A stretch of DNA of 20,347 bases, from positions 1-20,347 of the IMG/VR virus record IMGVR_UViG_3300047557_000638, one strand, 5' to 3'. Positions within the stretch are counted from its first letter, which is position 1, and the number at the start of each line of letters is the position of its first letter. Under the pieces are notes generated by a model. It was not told the origin of the DNA. It saw only the letters and a list, made by a program, of their open reading frames with translations, and searched no databases. A program made the translations under genes and the position numbers. Below, piece by piece: positions 14,790 through 19,955 of the stretch. Source of the DNA: a virus.

Positions 14790-16658
14790 CTATCCGTATA
14801 TTTCAGACCATTGCTCAGCAATAGCCTCATCTAAGTTTATCGCCATACGGCGTTCCTTCTGAGCTCTTGTGGCCCAGCGGTTTTGCATCCATTTAGTACT
14901 TTGACTGCCTTGTTGCATCATTTCACGGATGCGGATAATGGCAAACCATAAAGCCATCACGCAGTCTGTTGGGTTTCTTGTCTCAGGTTTCCAAGTAATC
15001 AACTGTTGAACTAGAGCCTTTAAACCTTCGCTACCTTCATTACTGGGTAGCTCTATGATGTTGTTGTCTTGGAATCTTCCATCTCTAATGCTGCCAAAAA
15101 GGCTCGCCATAGAAGCCACACCGAAAGAAGTATCCCACTTATTCTTACCAGTGAAGTGAGAGTTAAGTTGGCAACCATACATCGAGAGCCAGTTTCGCAA
15201 GTCGTCATCGAGTGCGTAGGCTTTCTGGTGGGCATTGATTTCAATTCGTAATTCCTGAGGTTTGTACTTTTGAACCCAGTCCTCGATTAAGTCTCTAATC
15301 TTTGCTGGAGTTGGGTCAGTCATATTCACAGCATCTAAAATATAAATCATTGAATCAGCACGGTTATATGTCGCGACCACCGCTGCCGTGTTCCCCGTCA
15401 TCGCAGGGTCGAGACCAATAACCGTATAGGCTCCGTCTAAACGTTGGGGATGCCCCGGAACGCCCGGTCTAAGAGGGCCGCGCTTTCGCATACCGTTGAC
15501 ACATCCTGCAATTGCTGCTGGCGAGAATATCGCGTCTTCGGTGACGTCTTCTTGTTGATAGACCATTGCCCAGACAGAAGGTGCCACTTCGCTTCGTCTA
15601 GTGAAGAGAGAGGCTCCGTCCCACTTTGGATATAATCCTTGTTCATTTACTTCGTCCTTATCGCCTTCAGGCCTGTCGGTATATGGCCAGAGGGTTTTCC
15701 AATTCTTTGGTTTCTCATCAAATTCTAAGACTGCGGGCTGGGCAAAGTAGGTGAATGGAGATTTGCCACCAGTCCATTGCTGACCATCGCGAATCATCTT
15801 ATACAAGTCAACAGGTGCAACACGGGTCCCTACGATAAGTAGTTTCCCGTGTCGACCCAAGCGTGTGATAACTTCTTTCTGAAGCCATTCAATTTGCTTC
15901 TCCCACTCGTGGGCATTGGAGTTCATCACAACATCGTCAAGGATAATCAAGTCGGCGCGTGCGCCATAGATTTGACTACCAAAGCCAAGGGCTTGGACGG
16001 TAGGGTCTTTCTCGCCTGAGTCTCGTCCAGTACCCAGGTATATCATATCAGCGCTCCAGGTTTGACTATCGGCCTTATATCCGCCTTGCGGACCGAAGGC
16101 CGTTTGGAGCTTAATCCAATTCGGGTGAGATAGGCGCGTCTTGATTGCGCTAAGAAACTTGCGGGCCATCCCTTGAGTTTTAGAGACTACAATGATGCGG
16201 ACGTTTGGGTCTATAGCCAGTCGGTAGGTCACGTAGTTAATCGTGATGACAGTTGACTTGGCATGCTCGGGTGGAACGTTAATCAGGACTCGGTTAGCCG
16301 CGCCGGGTTCATATATCATCGCCGGGTGTAACCAGCGGGGCTCACGCCCCTCAATCAAGTCTATCCAGTCAAGATGATGCTCGAAGAGCTTGGTGTCTAG
16401 AAACTGCTCAGAGAAGTCCTCAAAGGGTATATCCTTGAGGTTCTTCAAGTCAGCCTTAACACCCTTGCCTTCAAGTCGGGCCTTGTCGGCCCTTTCTTTA
16501 AAGTCAGAGTCCTTCATCGTCCATTGACGAAAGGTTACTTCGTTTCGGTTAACTGAGAGCATAGCCTGGGTTATGGTGCTTCCCTGGCTGAGCAAGTTAA
16601 GGACACGCTCCTTGGCCTCAGCCATAGGGATGTCAACCTTACCTGGTTTTCGGCCCAT
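14790..16658 (-). CDS. Terminase large subunit with N-terminal helix-turn-helix
   Basis: A 622-residue packaging motor. The ATPase part has a Walker A variant at about 127-136 (NVPPEHAKST), a Walker B at 237-242 (LIILDD) and a coupling GTR at about 277-279. The nuclease part has its first catalytic Asp in VIGLDPAMTGN (Asp417), an acidic strand around Glu473, and Asp565 near CVMALWF. Residues about 12-62 form a helix-turn-helix-like region (AKERVLNLLSQGSTITQAML, then VTFRQW) of the kind usually found in the small terminase, so a separate TerS may not be needed. AGGGGG lies four bases before the ATG at 16658. First gene of the late operon. Confidence 0.93.
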   Translation of the reverse strand: MGRKPGKVDIPMAEAKERVLNLLSQGSTITQAMLSVNRNEVTFRQWTMKDSDFKERADKARLEGKGVKADLKNLKDIPFEDFSEQFLDTKLFEHHLDWIDLIEGREPRWLHPAMIYEPGAANRVLINVPPEHAKSTVITINYVTYRLAIDPNVRIIVVSKTQGMARKFLSAIKTRLSHPNWIKLQTAFGPQGGYKADSQTWSADMIYLGTGRDSGEKDPTVQALGFGSQIYGARADLIILDDVVMNSNAHEWEKQIEWLQKEVITRLGRHGKLLIVGTRVAPVDLYKMIRDGQQWTGGKSPFTYFAQPAVLEFDEKPKNWKTLWPYTDRPEGDKDEVNEQGLYPKWDGASLFTRRSEVAPSVWAMVYQQEDVTEDAIFSPAAIAGCVNGMRKRGPLRPGVPGHPQRLDGAYTVIGLDPAMTGNTAAVVATYNRADSMIYILDAVNMTDPTPAKIRDLIEDWVQKYKPQELRIEINAHQKAYALDDDLRNWLSMYGCQLNSHFTGKNKWDTSFGVASMASLFGSIRDGRFQDNNIIELPSNEGSEGLKALVQQLITWKPETRNPTDCVMALWFAIIRIREMMQQGSQSTKWMQNRWATRAQKERRMAINLDEAIAEQWSEIYG

Positions 16659-16745
16659 CTATCCCCCTAGAAATCACAGTAATAACGCTACCCAGAAAAC
16701 GGTAGACTATCCCCATATATATTATTATATATTATATATTATAGC

Positions 16746-16772
16746 GAGCGAGCCATAAAGCGAAGCTCGCTC
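16746..16772. other. GC-rich hairpin in AT-rich tract
   Basis: GAGCGAGC (16746..16753) pairs perfectly with GCTCGCTC (16765..16772) around an 11-base loop. Runs of TATATA lie on both sides and could extend the stem past a two-base bulge. It may be a bidirectional terminator or insulator, or origin secondary structure. Confidence 0.5.
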
Positions 16773-16814
16773 TATATATTAATATATTACATATATAGAT
16801 AACCTGTTCATTTC

Positions 16815-16835
16815 GGAAAACCGAACTGGTTTTCC
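16815..16835. terminator. GGAAAACC/GGTTTTCC hairpin
   Basis: A perfect 8-bp stem with a five-base loop (GAACT). On the plus strand it is followed by TAATATATTTTTAGG, a loosely U-rich stretch, so it could end transcription leaking rightward toward the control region. The stem is half A-U, so as a terminator it would be weak. Confidence 0.4.
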
Positions 16836-16862
16836 TAATATATTTTTAGGGGAGTATATATA

Positions 16863-16878
16863 CAGGGCAAAAGCCCTG
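16863..16878. other. CAGGGC-AAAA-GCCCTG hairpin
   Basis: A perfect 6-bp stem with a four-base A loop. There is no U tract after it on either strand. It lies 20 to 30 bases from the preceding hairpin; together the three hairpins suggest a boundary element between the two transcription units. Confidence 0.4.
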
Positions 16879-16975
16879 GTCAGAGGTATATTTAGGGGGG
16901 CTTATAACAGAAAATTTTTGGGTGACTATCATATCAGCCCCTCGACTGAGTTTAATAATCGTGGGGTCAAAGTAT

Positions 16976-17030
16976 CCTGAGAGTTCCCTGAGAGCAACCT
17001 GAGAGTTTGCCGAGCCTTTCCTGAGTGGGG
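16976..17030. repeat. Phased 11-bp iterons (CCTGAGAG)
   Basis: CCTGAGAG begins at 16976, 16987 and 16998, an exact 11-base period. A degenerate unit (GCCGAGCC) fits at 17009, and CCTGAGTG follows at 17020, still in phase. Five units in register, one per DNA helical turn, place a protein on the same face each time. This is the pattern of origin iterons or a cooperative operator. Confidence 0.7.
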
Positions 17031-17176
17031 AAGTGGGGCATTATACCATAGATTCCTAGACTTGTCAAGTTATTAAAGTGTGATTTATGCCACTAAAAAT
17101 ATATGGCGGTGAACTATCTGCCCGATATGTCCGATTCGCCCCATATATTATAGAATCGCCCAATTCATTAGGGTAC

Positions 17177-17205
17177 TTGACAACTCTCCCCAAGTGTGCT
17201 AGAAT
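17177..17205 (+). promoter_or_regulatory. Sigma70-like promoter
   Basis: TTGACA at 17177..17182, a 17-base spacer, and TAGAAT at 17200..17205, with TGC directly before the -10 (extended -10). Transcription would start near 17212, on or next to an ATG. It faces the early genes. Confidence 0.65.
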
Positions 17206-17211
17206 CGCACC

Positions 17212-17284
17212 ATGTCCGAATTATCCCATTTATCCCATATGCCCGTTTCCAATGTGATTTACCTCACAATGTCCGATTTATCCC
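17212..17284 (+). repeat. Repeated 16-base words ATGTCCGAWTTATCCC and tandem TTATCCCAT
   Basis: ATGTCCGAATTATCCC (17212..17227) and ATGTCCGATTTATCCC (17269..17284) differ at one position. A shorter relative, ATGTCCGATT, lies at 17127..17136. TTATCCCAT is repeated head to tail at 17221..17229 and 17230..17238. They flank the GlxR/CRP-type site. They look like regulator binding words rather than coding repeats. Confidence 0.6.
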
Positions 17285-17298
17285 TTTTGTCCTATTGA
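17212..17298 (+). CDS. Possible leaderless 28-residue peptide
   Basis: An ATG lies at the predicted start point of the promoter at 17177..17205, opening 28 codons (MSELSHLSHMPVSNVIYLTM, then SDLSLLSY) and ending TGA at 17296. Leaderless mRNAs are common in actinobacteria, which makes this possible. Against it: the frame runs through the repeated operator words, so its Ser/Leu repeats may be a by-product, and there is no ribosome site. Confidence 0.2.
   Translation: MSELSHLSHMPVSNVIYLTMSDLSLLSY
17253..17268. promoter_or_regulatory. GlxR/CRP-type operator
   Basis: TGTGATTTACCTCACA is a perfect TGTGA-N6-TCACA inverted repeat and also fits TGTGANNTANNTCACA, the actinobacterial GlxR form. Its centre is about 70 bases before the start predicted for the promoter at 17295..17323, near the -71.5 position used for class I CRP activation. 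Binding by host GlxR/CRP is inference. Confidence 0.6.
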
Positions 17299-17323
17299 CA
17301 TGCGCTTAAAAGTGTGAGATGAT
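17295..17323 (+). promoter_or_regulatory. Sigma70-like promoter downstream of CRP-type site
   Basis: TTGACA at 17295..17300, a 17-base spacer containing AAGTGTGA, and GATGAT at 17318..17323 with TGA before it. Downstream bases read TCGGGGG. The poor first base of the -10 suits a promoter that needs an activator. CCTATTGACAT around the -35 is repeated exactly at 18291..18301. Confidence 0.55.
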
Positions 17324-17398
17324 TCGGGGGTAGTTGAAAGTCGCAAGATTATCAACGACACGCCGAAGATTCGCCGATTAGGTAATTCCAAAATCGTG

Positions 17399-17407
17399 TG
17401 ATATACT
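17399..17407 (+). promoter_or_regulatory. Extended -10 promoter before structured leader
   Basis: TGATATACT is a TGN plus TATACT extended -10. No -35 match lies 16-18 bases upstream. It shares GTGTGA-N6-TCGGG with the promoter at 17295..17323. Transcription would begin around 17414, just before the 108-base structured element. Confidence 0.45.
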
Positions 17408-17426
17408 TCGGGTGAATAACTCAATA

Positions 17427-17534
17427 GGGAGATGGTTAGGCTAGTGATTCGCTTTCCGCGATTCGCCTATTAGTAGCAACGGGTCGCCCGTGATAGGTAC
17501 GCCTAAAGTGACACGACACGCCCGACCATCTCCC
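17427..17534 (+). ncRNA. Possible structured leader RNA, multibranched
   Basis: GGGAGATGGT (17427..17436) pairs perfectly with ACCATCTCCC (17525..17534), closing 88 inner bases. Inside are TAGGC/GCCTA (17437..17441 with 17465..17469), ACGGG-TCG-CCCGT (17479..17491) and TAGG-TACG-CCTA (17494..17505). This gives a cloverleaf-like fold with three arms. An extended -10 promoter lies just upstream, and the next promoter and first early gene lie just downstream. It could be a riboswitch-like leader, an antitermination (put-like) element or a small RNA; no known family is recognised. Confidence 0.5.
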
Positions 17535-17538
17535 GATT

Positions 17539-17566
17539 TTGATTATTCGCGGAAGTATGATAGACT
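17539..17566 (+). promoter_or_regulatory. Promoter for the early gene cluster
   Basis: TTGATT at 17539..17544, a 16-base spacer and TAGACT at 17561..17566 preceded by TGA. Transcription from about 17573 would give a short leader carrying GAAGGGAG, the ribosome site of the gene starting at 17597. Confidence 0.5.
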
Positions 17567-17596
17567 TAGGCGCAACAAGAGAGAAGGGAGTTAGAA

Positions 17597-17926
17597 GTGA
17601 CCAACCCCTACGCGGGGTCGGGAGTAGGTGTCAGACAGTTGCGAACCATTAGCGCAAGTCGCCCATGGGGTAAGCGCAACTATAACCTGACAGGTGCTAA
17701 GTGTAGCGCGGTAGTCGTGACCGATAGGCACGGCAACACGCGAACACTTGAACCCCTAGTACATGGCGCGGTAGTACGCCTTCACAAGCGTACCTATAAA
17801 GTCGCTATGGCAGGTGAGCGCAACCTAAATCCCGACTTGACAGAAGCACAAGAGAAGGCTATACTCGCCCAACTAGCGAGCAACCGCGAACCACTAAAGC
17901 AAGGGTTCAACATACACGAGAAGTGA
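17597..17926 (+). CDS. Small basic hypothetical protein, first early gene
   Basis: A 109-residue protein from a GTG at 17597, with GAAGGGAG ending six bases before it. It begins MTNPYAGSGVGVRQLRTISA. The middle is beta-rich and basic (CSAVVVTDRHGNTRTLEPLV, then GAVVRLHKRTYKVAM), and the end is a helix (LTEAQEKAILAQLASNREPL). I recognise no family. As the first gene after the control region on the early strand, with high positive charge, it could act on DNA or on host transcription, but nothing in the sequence shows this. Confidence 0.7.
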   Translation: MTNPYAGSGVGVRQLRTISASRPWGKRNYNLTGAKCSAVVVTDRHGNTRTLEPLVHGAVVRLHKRTYKVAMAGERNLNPDLTEAQEKAILAQLASNREPLKQGFNIHEK

Positions 17927-17932
17927 GGATAC

Positions 17933-18094
17933 ATGGCACGATTAGATGAAATCCTCGCCCACTATGAGCGACTAAATCGCGAACTAGATAGGCAGGAAAG
18001 AGCGGAAGTGTTCGGCGAGAAGATACGCCTAGCACGGCAGGATTGGAAGCCAGCGAGTAAGCACACCCGACTAGTGGGCTTACAGGGTAATTAG
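17933..18094 (+). CDS. Small helical hypothetical protein (53 aa)
   Basis: An ATG at 17933, six bases after the previous stop and preceded by GAGG, opens 53 codons ending TAG. The first two thirds form a charged amphipathic helix (LDEILAHYERLNRELDRQER, then AEVFGEKIRLARQDW), coiled-coil-like. The end is basic (KPASKHTRLVGLQGN). Spacing and ribosome site support it as an operon member. Function unknown. Confidence 0.6.
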   Translation: MARLDEILAHYERLNRELDRQERAEVFGEKIRLARQDWKPASKHTRLVGLQGN

Positions 18095-18101
18095 TAGGAT
18101 A

Positions 18102-18145
18102 GTCGCGCCCCGATAGACGGCAAGGGTTCATGACCCTAGCGCGAC
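18102..18145 (+). other. Nested hairpin in intergenic gap
   Basis: GTCGCGC (18102..18108) pairs with GCGCGAC (18139..18145). Inside, AGGGT-TCATG-ACCCT (18123..18137) forms a second perfect stem one base from the outer 3' arm. It fills most of the 81-base gap between two small early genes. It resembles neither a tRNA (wrong length and T-loop) nor a terminator (no U tract). Possibly a processing or regulatory RNA element. Confidence 0.4.
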
Positions 18146-18175
18146 ACGCGGAAATACCGCAAGATAGGTGGCAAC

Positions 18176-18298
18176 ATGGCAACGCTTCCGGCACGGATAG
18201 TGAAGTGCGAGTGTGGCAAGTTGATTACCCTTGACGCGCTAACGCTTCAAGGTGTCAAGTGCCCTAAGTGTGGCGCAAGTCACAAGCCTACCTATTGA
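18176..18298 (+). CDS. Zinc-ribbon small protein (40 aa)
   Basis: A 40-residue protein with the ATG at 18176 preceded by AGGTGG. It has Cys11, Cys13, Cys29 and Cys32 (KCECGK and KCPKCG), the pattern of a minimal zinc ribbon with a CxC and a CxxC knuckle. Such very small ribbon proteins are common in phages and may bind nucleic acid or modify host polymerase; which applies cannot be told here. Its stop TGA lies inside the -35 TTGACA of the next promoter. Confidence 0.65.
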   Translation: MATLPARIVKCECGKLITLDALTLQGVKCPKCGASHKPTY

Positions 18299-18324
18299 CA
18301 TACCTAGAGGGGGTATGATAGAGT
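18295..18324 (+). promoter_or_regulatory. Internal early promoter
   Basis: TTGACA at 18295..18300, an 18-base spacer and TAGAGT at 18319..18324 preceded by TGA. The GAGGGGG ribosome-like motif lies within the spacer, so transcripts starting downstream of the -10 would lack it. The promoter may instead serve the gene at 18468. Confidence 0.45.
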
Positions 18325-18471
18325 ATGGACAACATGCTAGAGTTTAGCGTGACAGGTTGGGGCTTGACCCTAAGTACTGAGCCGCTATACTTCAACCTAT
18401 CATGGGGCATGGTAATTGCCATTATAGGCGTATTACTTGCTCGCAAGATAGTGAAAGCAAGGCGCAAGTGA
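18325..18471 (+). CDS. Small single-pass membrane protein (48 aa)
   Basis: An ATG at 18325, after GAGGGGG twelve bases upstream, gives 48 residues; an in-frame ATG three codons later is an alternative. Residues about 23-39 (FNLSWGMVIAIIGVLLA) form one membrane helix, followed by a basic end (RKIVKARRK) that would stay in the cytoplasm. Its stop overlaps the GTG of the next gene (GTGA). Small one-helix early phage proteins often act on the host envelope or on superinfection, but no family is recognised. Confidence 0.55.
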   Translation: MDNMLEFSVTGWGLTLSTEPLYFNLSWGMVIAIIGVLLARKIVKARRK

Positions 18472-18704
18472 CAATTTCATTAGGGTTCATTGACGGCAAG
18501 CCTGTGAGTGAAGATGACTTCATCATAGTGCTAACGCCTAGCGAGATGGAATATCTACGCACTAGCCTACGCAACGAGAGCGATAGGCTACGCAAGCAAG
18601 GATTTACAGGGCTTCAGAAGTATGTTGATAATCTTAGAGATAAGATTAGCAACATGCTAATTGACCAAGCCCAAGTCAAGTTTGACAACAAGGCGAAAGT
18701 CTGA
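18468..18704 (+). CDS. Hypothetical early protein (78 aa)
   Basis: I chose the GTG at 18468 because it overlaps the TGA of the membrane-protein gene (GTGA) and is preceded by AAGG; an upstream ATG at 18402 would run across the previous gene. The 78 residues have a beta-strand start (TISLGFIDGKPVSEDDFIIV), then a helical region with a Leu/Arg-rich segment (MEYLRTSLRNESDRLRKQGF) and a charged C-terminus. Its stop TGA is also the TGN of the next promoter. Function unknown. Confidence 0.6.
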   Translation: MTISLGFIDGKPVSEDDFIIVLTPSEMEYLRTSLRNESDRLRKQGFTGLQKYVDNLRDKISNMLIDQAQVKFDNKAKV

Positions 18705-18710
18705 TATAGT
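18682..18710 (+). promoter_or_regulatory. Strong promoter for the amidoligase gene
   Basis: TTGACA at 18682..18687, a 17-base spacer and TATAGT at 18705..18710, preceded by TGA: the best consensus match in the window. Start point is about 18717, giving a short leader with GAGGGGG before the GTG at 18743. Confidence 0.7.
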
Positions 18711-18742
18711 ACGGACACTAGACACTTTGAGGGGGTGATACT

Positions 18743-19945
18743 GTGGAAGAAGATGAAGTAGAGCAAGTCACATGCGAGGGTTGCGGTACAGAAGTAGCCC
18801 TTGATGATTCGCTTACTACAAGTGACGGCGAGCATGTGTGTAATGATTGTTATTACATGTGTACGCGTTGCGACTACTCGGGTACTGACCAATATAATTG
18901 GTACTATGTAGAAGATACTCGTTGGTGCGAGGATTGCTACCAAAATAATGCCTTCACCTGTGAGCGTTGCGATAACTCTTACAATAGTGATGGCACAAGT
19001 CAATATGAAGTAGACAATAGTGAGTGGTGGTGCGAATACTGCGCTCAAGATAGGGCTAACTTCTGTGACGAGTGTGAAGTCTGCTATACAGATGAGTGCT
19101 TCGGTTGCGATAACCGCCAAGATGGTAGGGTACATAACTACCAATACAAGCCCAACCCTGTATTCCACGGCAAGGATAAGAATAACCTATTCATGGGCTT
19201 CGAGTTGGAAATGGAACTCAACTCAATAGATAGTAATGAGTACCATGAAGCGGCGAGATTAGTTCAACCACTAGAAGCAGATAATATCTGCTATCTAAAA
19301 GCAGACGGCAGTATTAGGGGCATGGGCTTTGAGTTAGTCACTCACCCACACTCGCTAACTGCCTATGAGCAAGCAACAGAATTATGGGATTACATACACA
19401 CGCTACGCACAGAGTACAAGGCGCGTAGTTATGATACCGATTCATGTGGGCTTCATGTCCATGTAAGTCGTAGTGCCTTCAAGTCGTATGCCCATACGCA
19501 CAGATTTTTGTCGCTTATCTATCGCAACCCACGCGAGATGATGAAGTTGGCAGGGCGTAAGAATTCACGATACGCACAGTTCGGTGATGTCTATAAGCCT
19601 GATGAGTGGGGCGTGCCACGCTTTACTATCAGGGATAAGATTCACGCTGGCAGTATGACCGAGCGGTATAGCGCGGTCAATACTAACAATGACTATACCC
19701 TAGAGTTGCGCTTCTTCCGTGGCAATATGAAGCGCGAGGGCATAATGAGTGCCCTAGAATTATGCCACGCTTCGGTCGAATACACACGCGACTTGAACCT
19801 GTCTGATGTTAAGTTAGGCGCGCTCAAGTGGGATTGGTTCGCCGATTGGGTCGGTACTAATAATGGTATCTATCCTAACCTGTACTCGCGACTACCCCAA
19901 GTACCAACTATCAACTTAGATAACCGACCACTAATCAACGCCTAG
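18743..19945 (+). CDS. Amidoligase (COOH-NH2 ligase) with N-terminal zinc-knuckle array
   Basis: A 400-residue protein from a GTG with GAGGGGG upstream. Residues about 11-122 hold 17 cysteines, mostly as CxxC pairs (11/14, 33/36, 40/43, 62/65, 73/76, 97/100, 108/111, 119/122), a series of treble-clef or LIM-like zinc knuckles. Residues about 148-350 match the glutamate-cysteine-ligase-like amidoligase fold: FMGFELEME (150-158), LKADGS (185-190), GFELVTHP (195-202), CGLHVHV (235-241) and ELRFFRGN (321-328), supplying the acidic and His residues for Mg-ATP and the acyl-phosphate reaction. Such enzymes join a carboxyl to an amine using ATP. The target is unknown; the knuckles may bind a protein or nucleic acid. 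The GAT-II gene follows after ten bases. Confidence 0.85.
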   Translation: MEEDEVEQVTCEGCGTEVALDDSLTTSDGEHVCNDCYYMCTRCDYSGTDQYNWYYVEDTRWCEDCYQNNAFTCERCDNSYNSDGTSQYEVDNSEWWCEYCAQDRANFCDECEVCYTDECFGCDNRQDGRVHNYQYKPNPVFHGKDKNNLFMGFELEMELNSIDSNEYHEAARLVQPLEADNICYLKADGSIRGMGFELVTHPHSLTAYEQATELWDYIHTLRTEYKARSYDTDSCGLHVHVSRSAFKSYAHTHRFLSLIYRNPREMMKLAGRKNSRYAQFGDVYKPDEWGVPRFTIRDKIHAGSMTERYSAVNTNNDYTLELRFFRGNMKREGIMSALELCHASVEYTRDLNLSDVKLGALKWDWFADWVGTNNGIYPNLYSRLPQVPTINLDNRPLINA

Positions 19946-19955
19946 AGGGGGTGTT

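Larger units (their letters stand above)
16659..17596. promoter_or_regulatory. Control region between leftward late and rightward early genes
   Basis: About 940 bases without a convincing protein gene. From left to right it holds an AT-rich, TATA-like tract with hairpins (16711..16878), phased CCTGAGAG iterons (16976..17030), an ACTTGTCAAGT palindrome (17060..17070), promoters, a GlxR/CRP-type operator, 16-base repeats, and a 108-base structured element. It separates oppositely transcribed gene sets, so it should hold the late promoter on the minus strand, early promoters on the plus strand and possibly a replication origin. Several TATAAT words lie on the minus strand between 16724 and 16743, but none has a good -35 partner, so I do not place the late promoter exactly. 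Confidence 0.7.

Noticed and set aside
16711-16745. Minus-strand TATAAT words as precise late promoter
   Set aside because: Several overlapping candidates arise from simple AT repeats and none has a credible -35, so only a general control region is annotated.
16976-17030. Short CRISPR-like array
   Set aside because: Units are 11 bases with no spacers, so this is an iteron-type repeat.
18102-18145. tRNA-like sequence (7-bp outer stem and GGGTTCATGACCC T-arm look-alike)
   Set aside because: Only 44 bases long, the T-loop lacks the conserved A58, and no D-arm or anticodon arm can be formed.
18130-18234. Short open frame of 34 codons from an ATG in the intergenic gap
   Set aside because: It starts inside the nested hairpin, overlaps most of the zinc-ribbon gene in another frame, and has no ribosome site.
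18402-18467. Longer start (ATG at 18402) for the 78-residue early protein
   Set aside because: It would overlap the membrane-protein gene out of frame; the GTG at 18468 has a GTGA coupling to the preceding stop.
18614-19168. Minus-strand 184-codon frame with many hydrophobic residues
   Set aside because: Antisense to the amidoligase gene, whose motifs are clear; crosses a strong promoter and has no supporting start signal.
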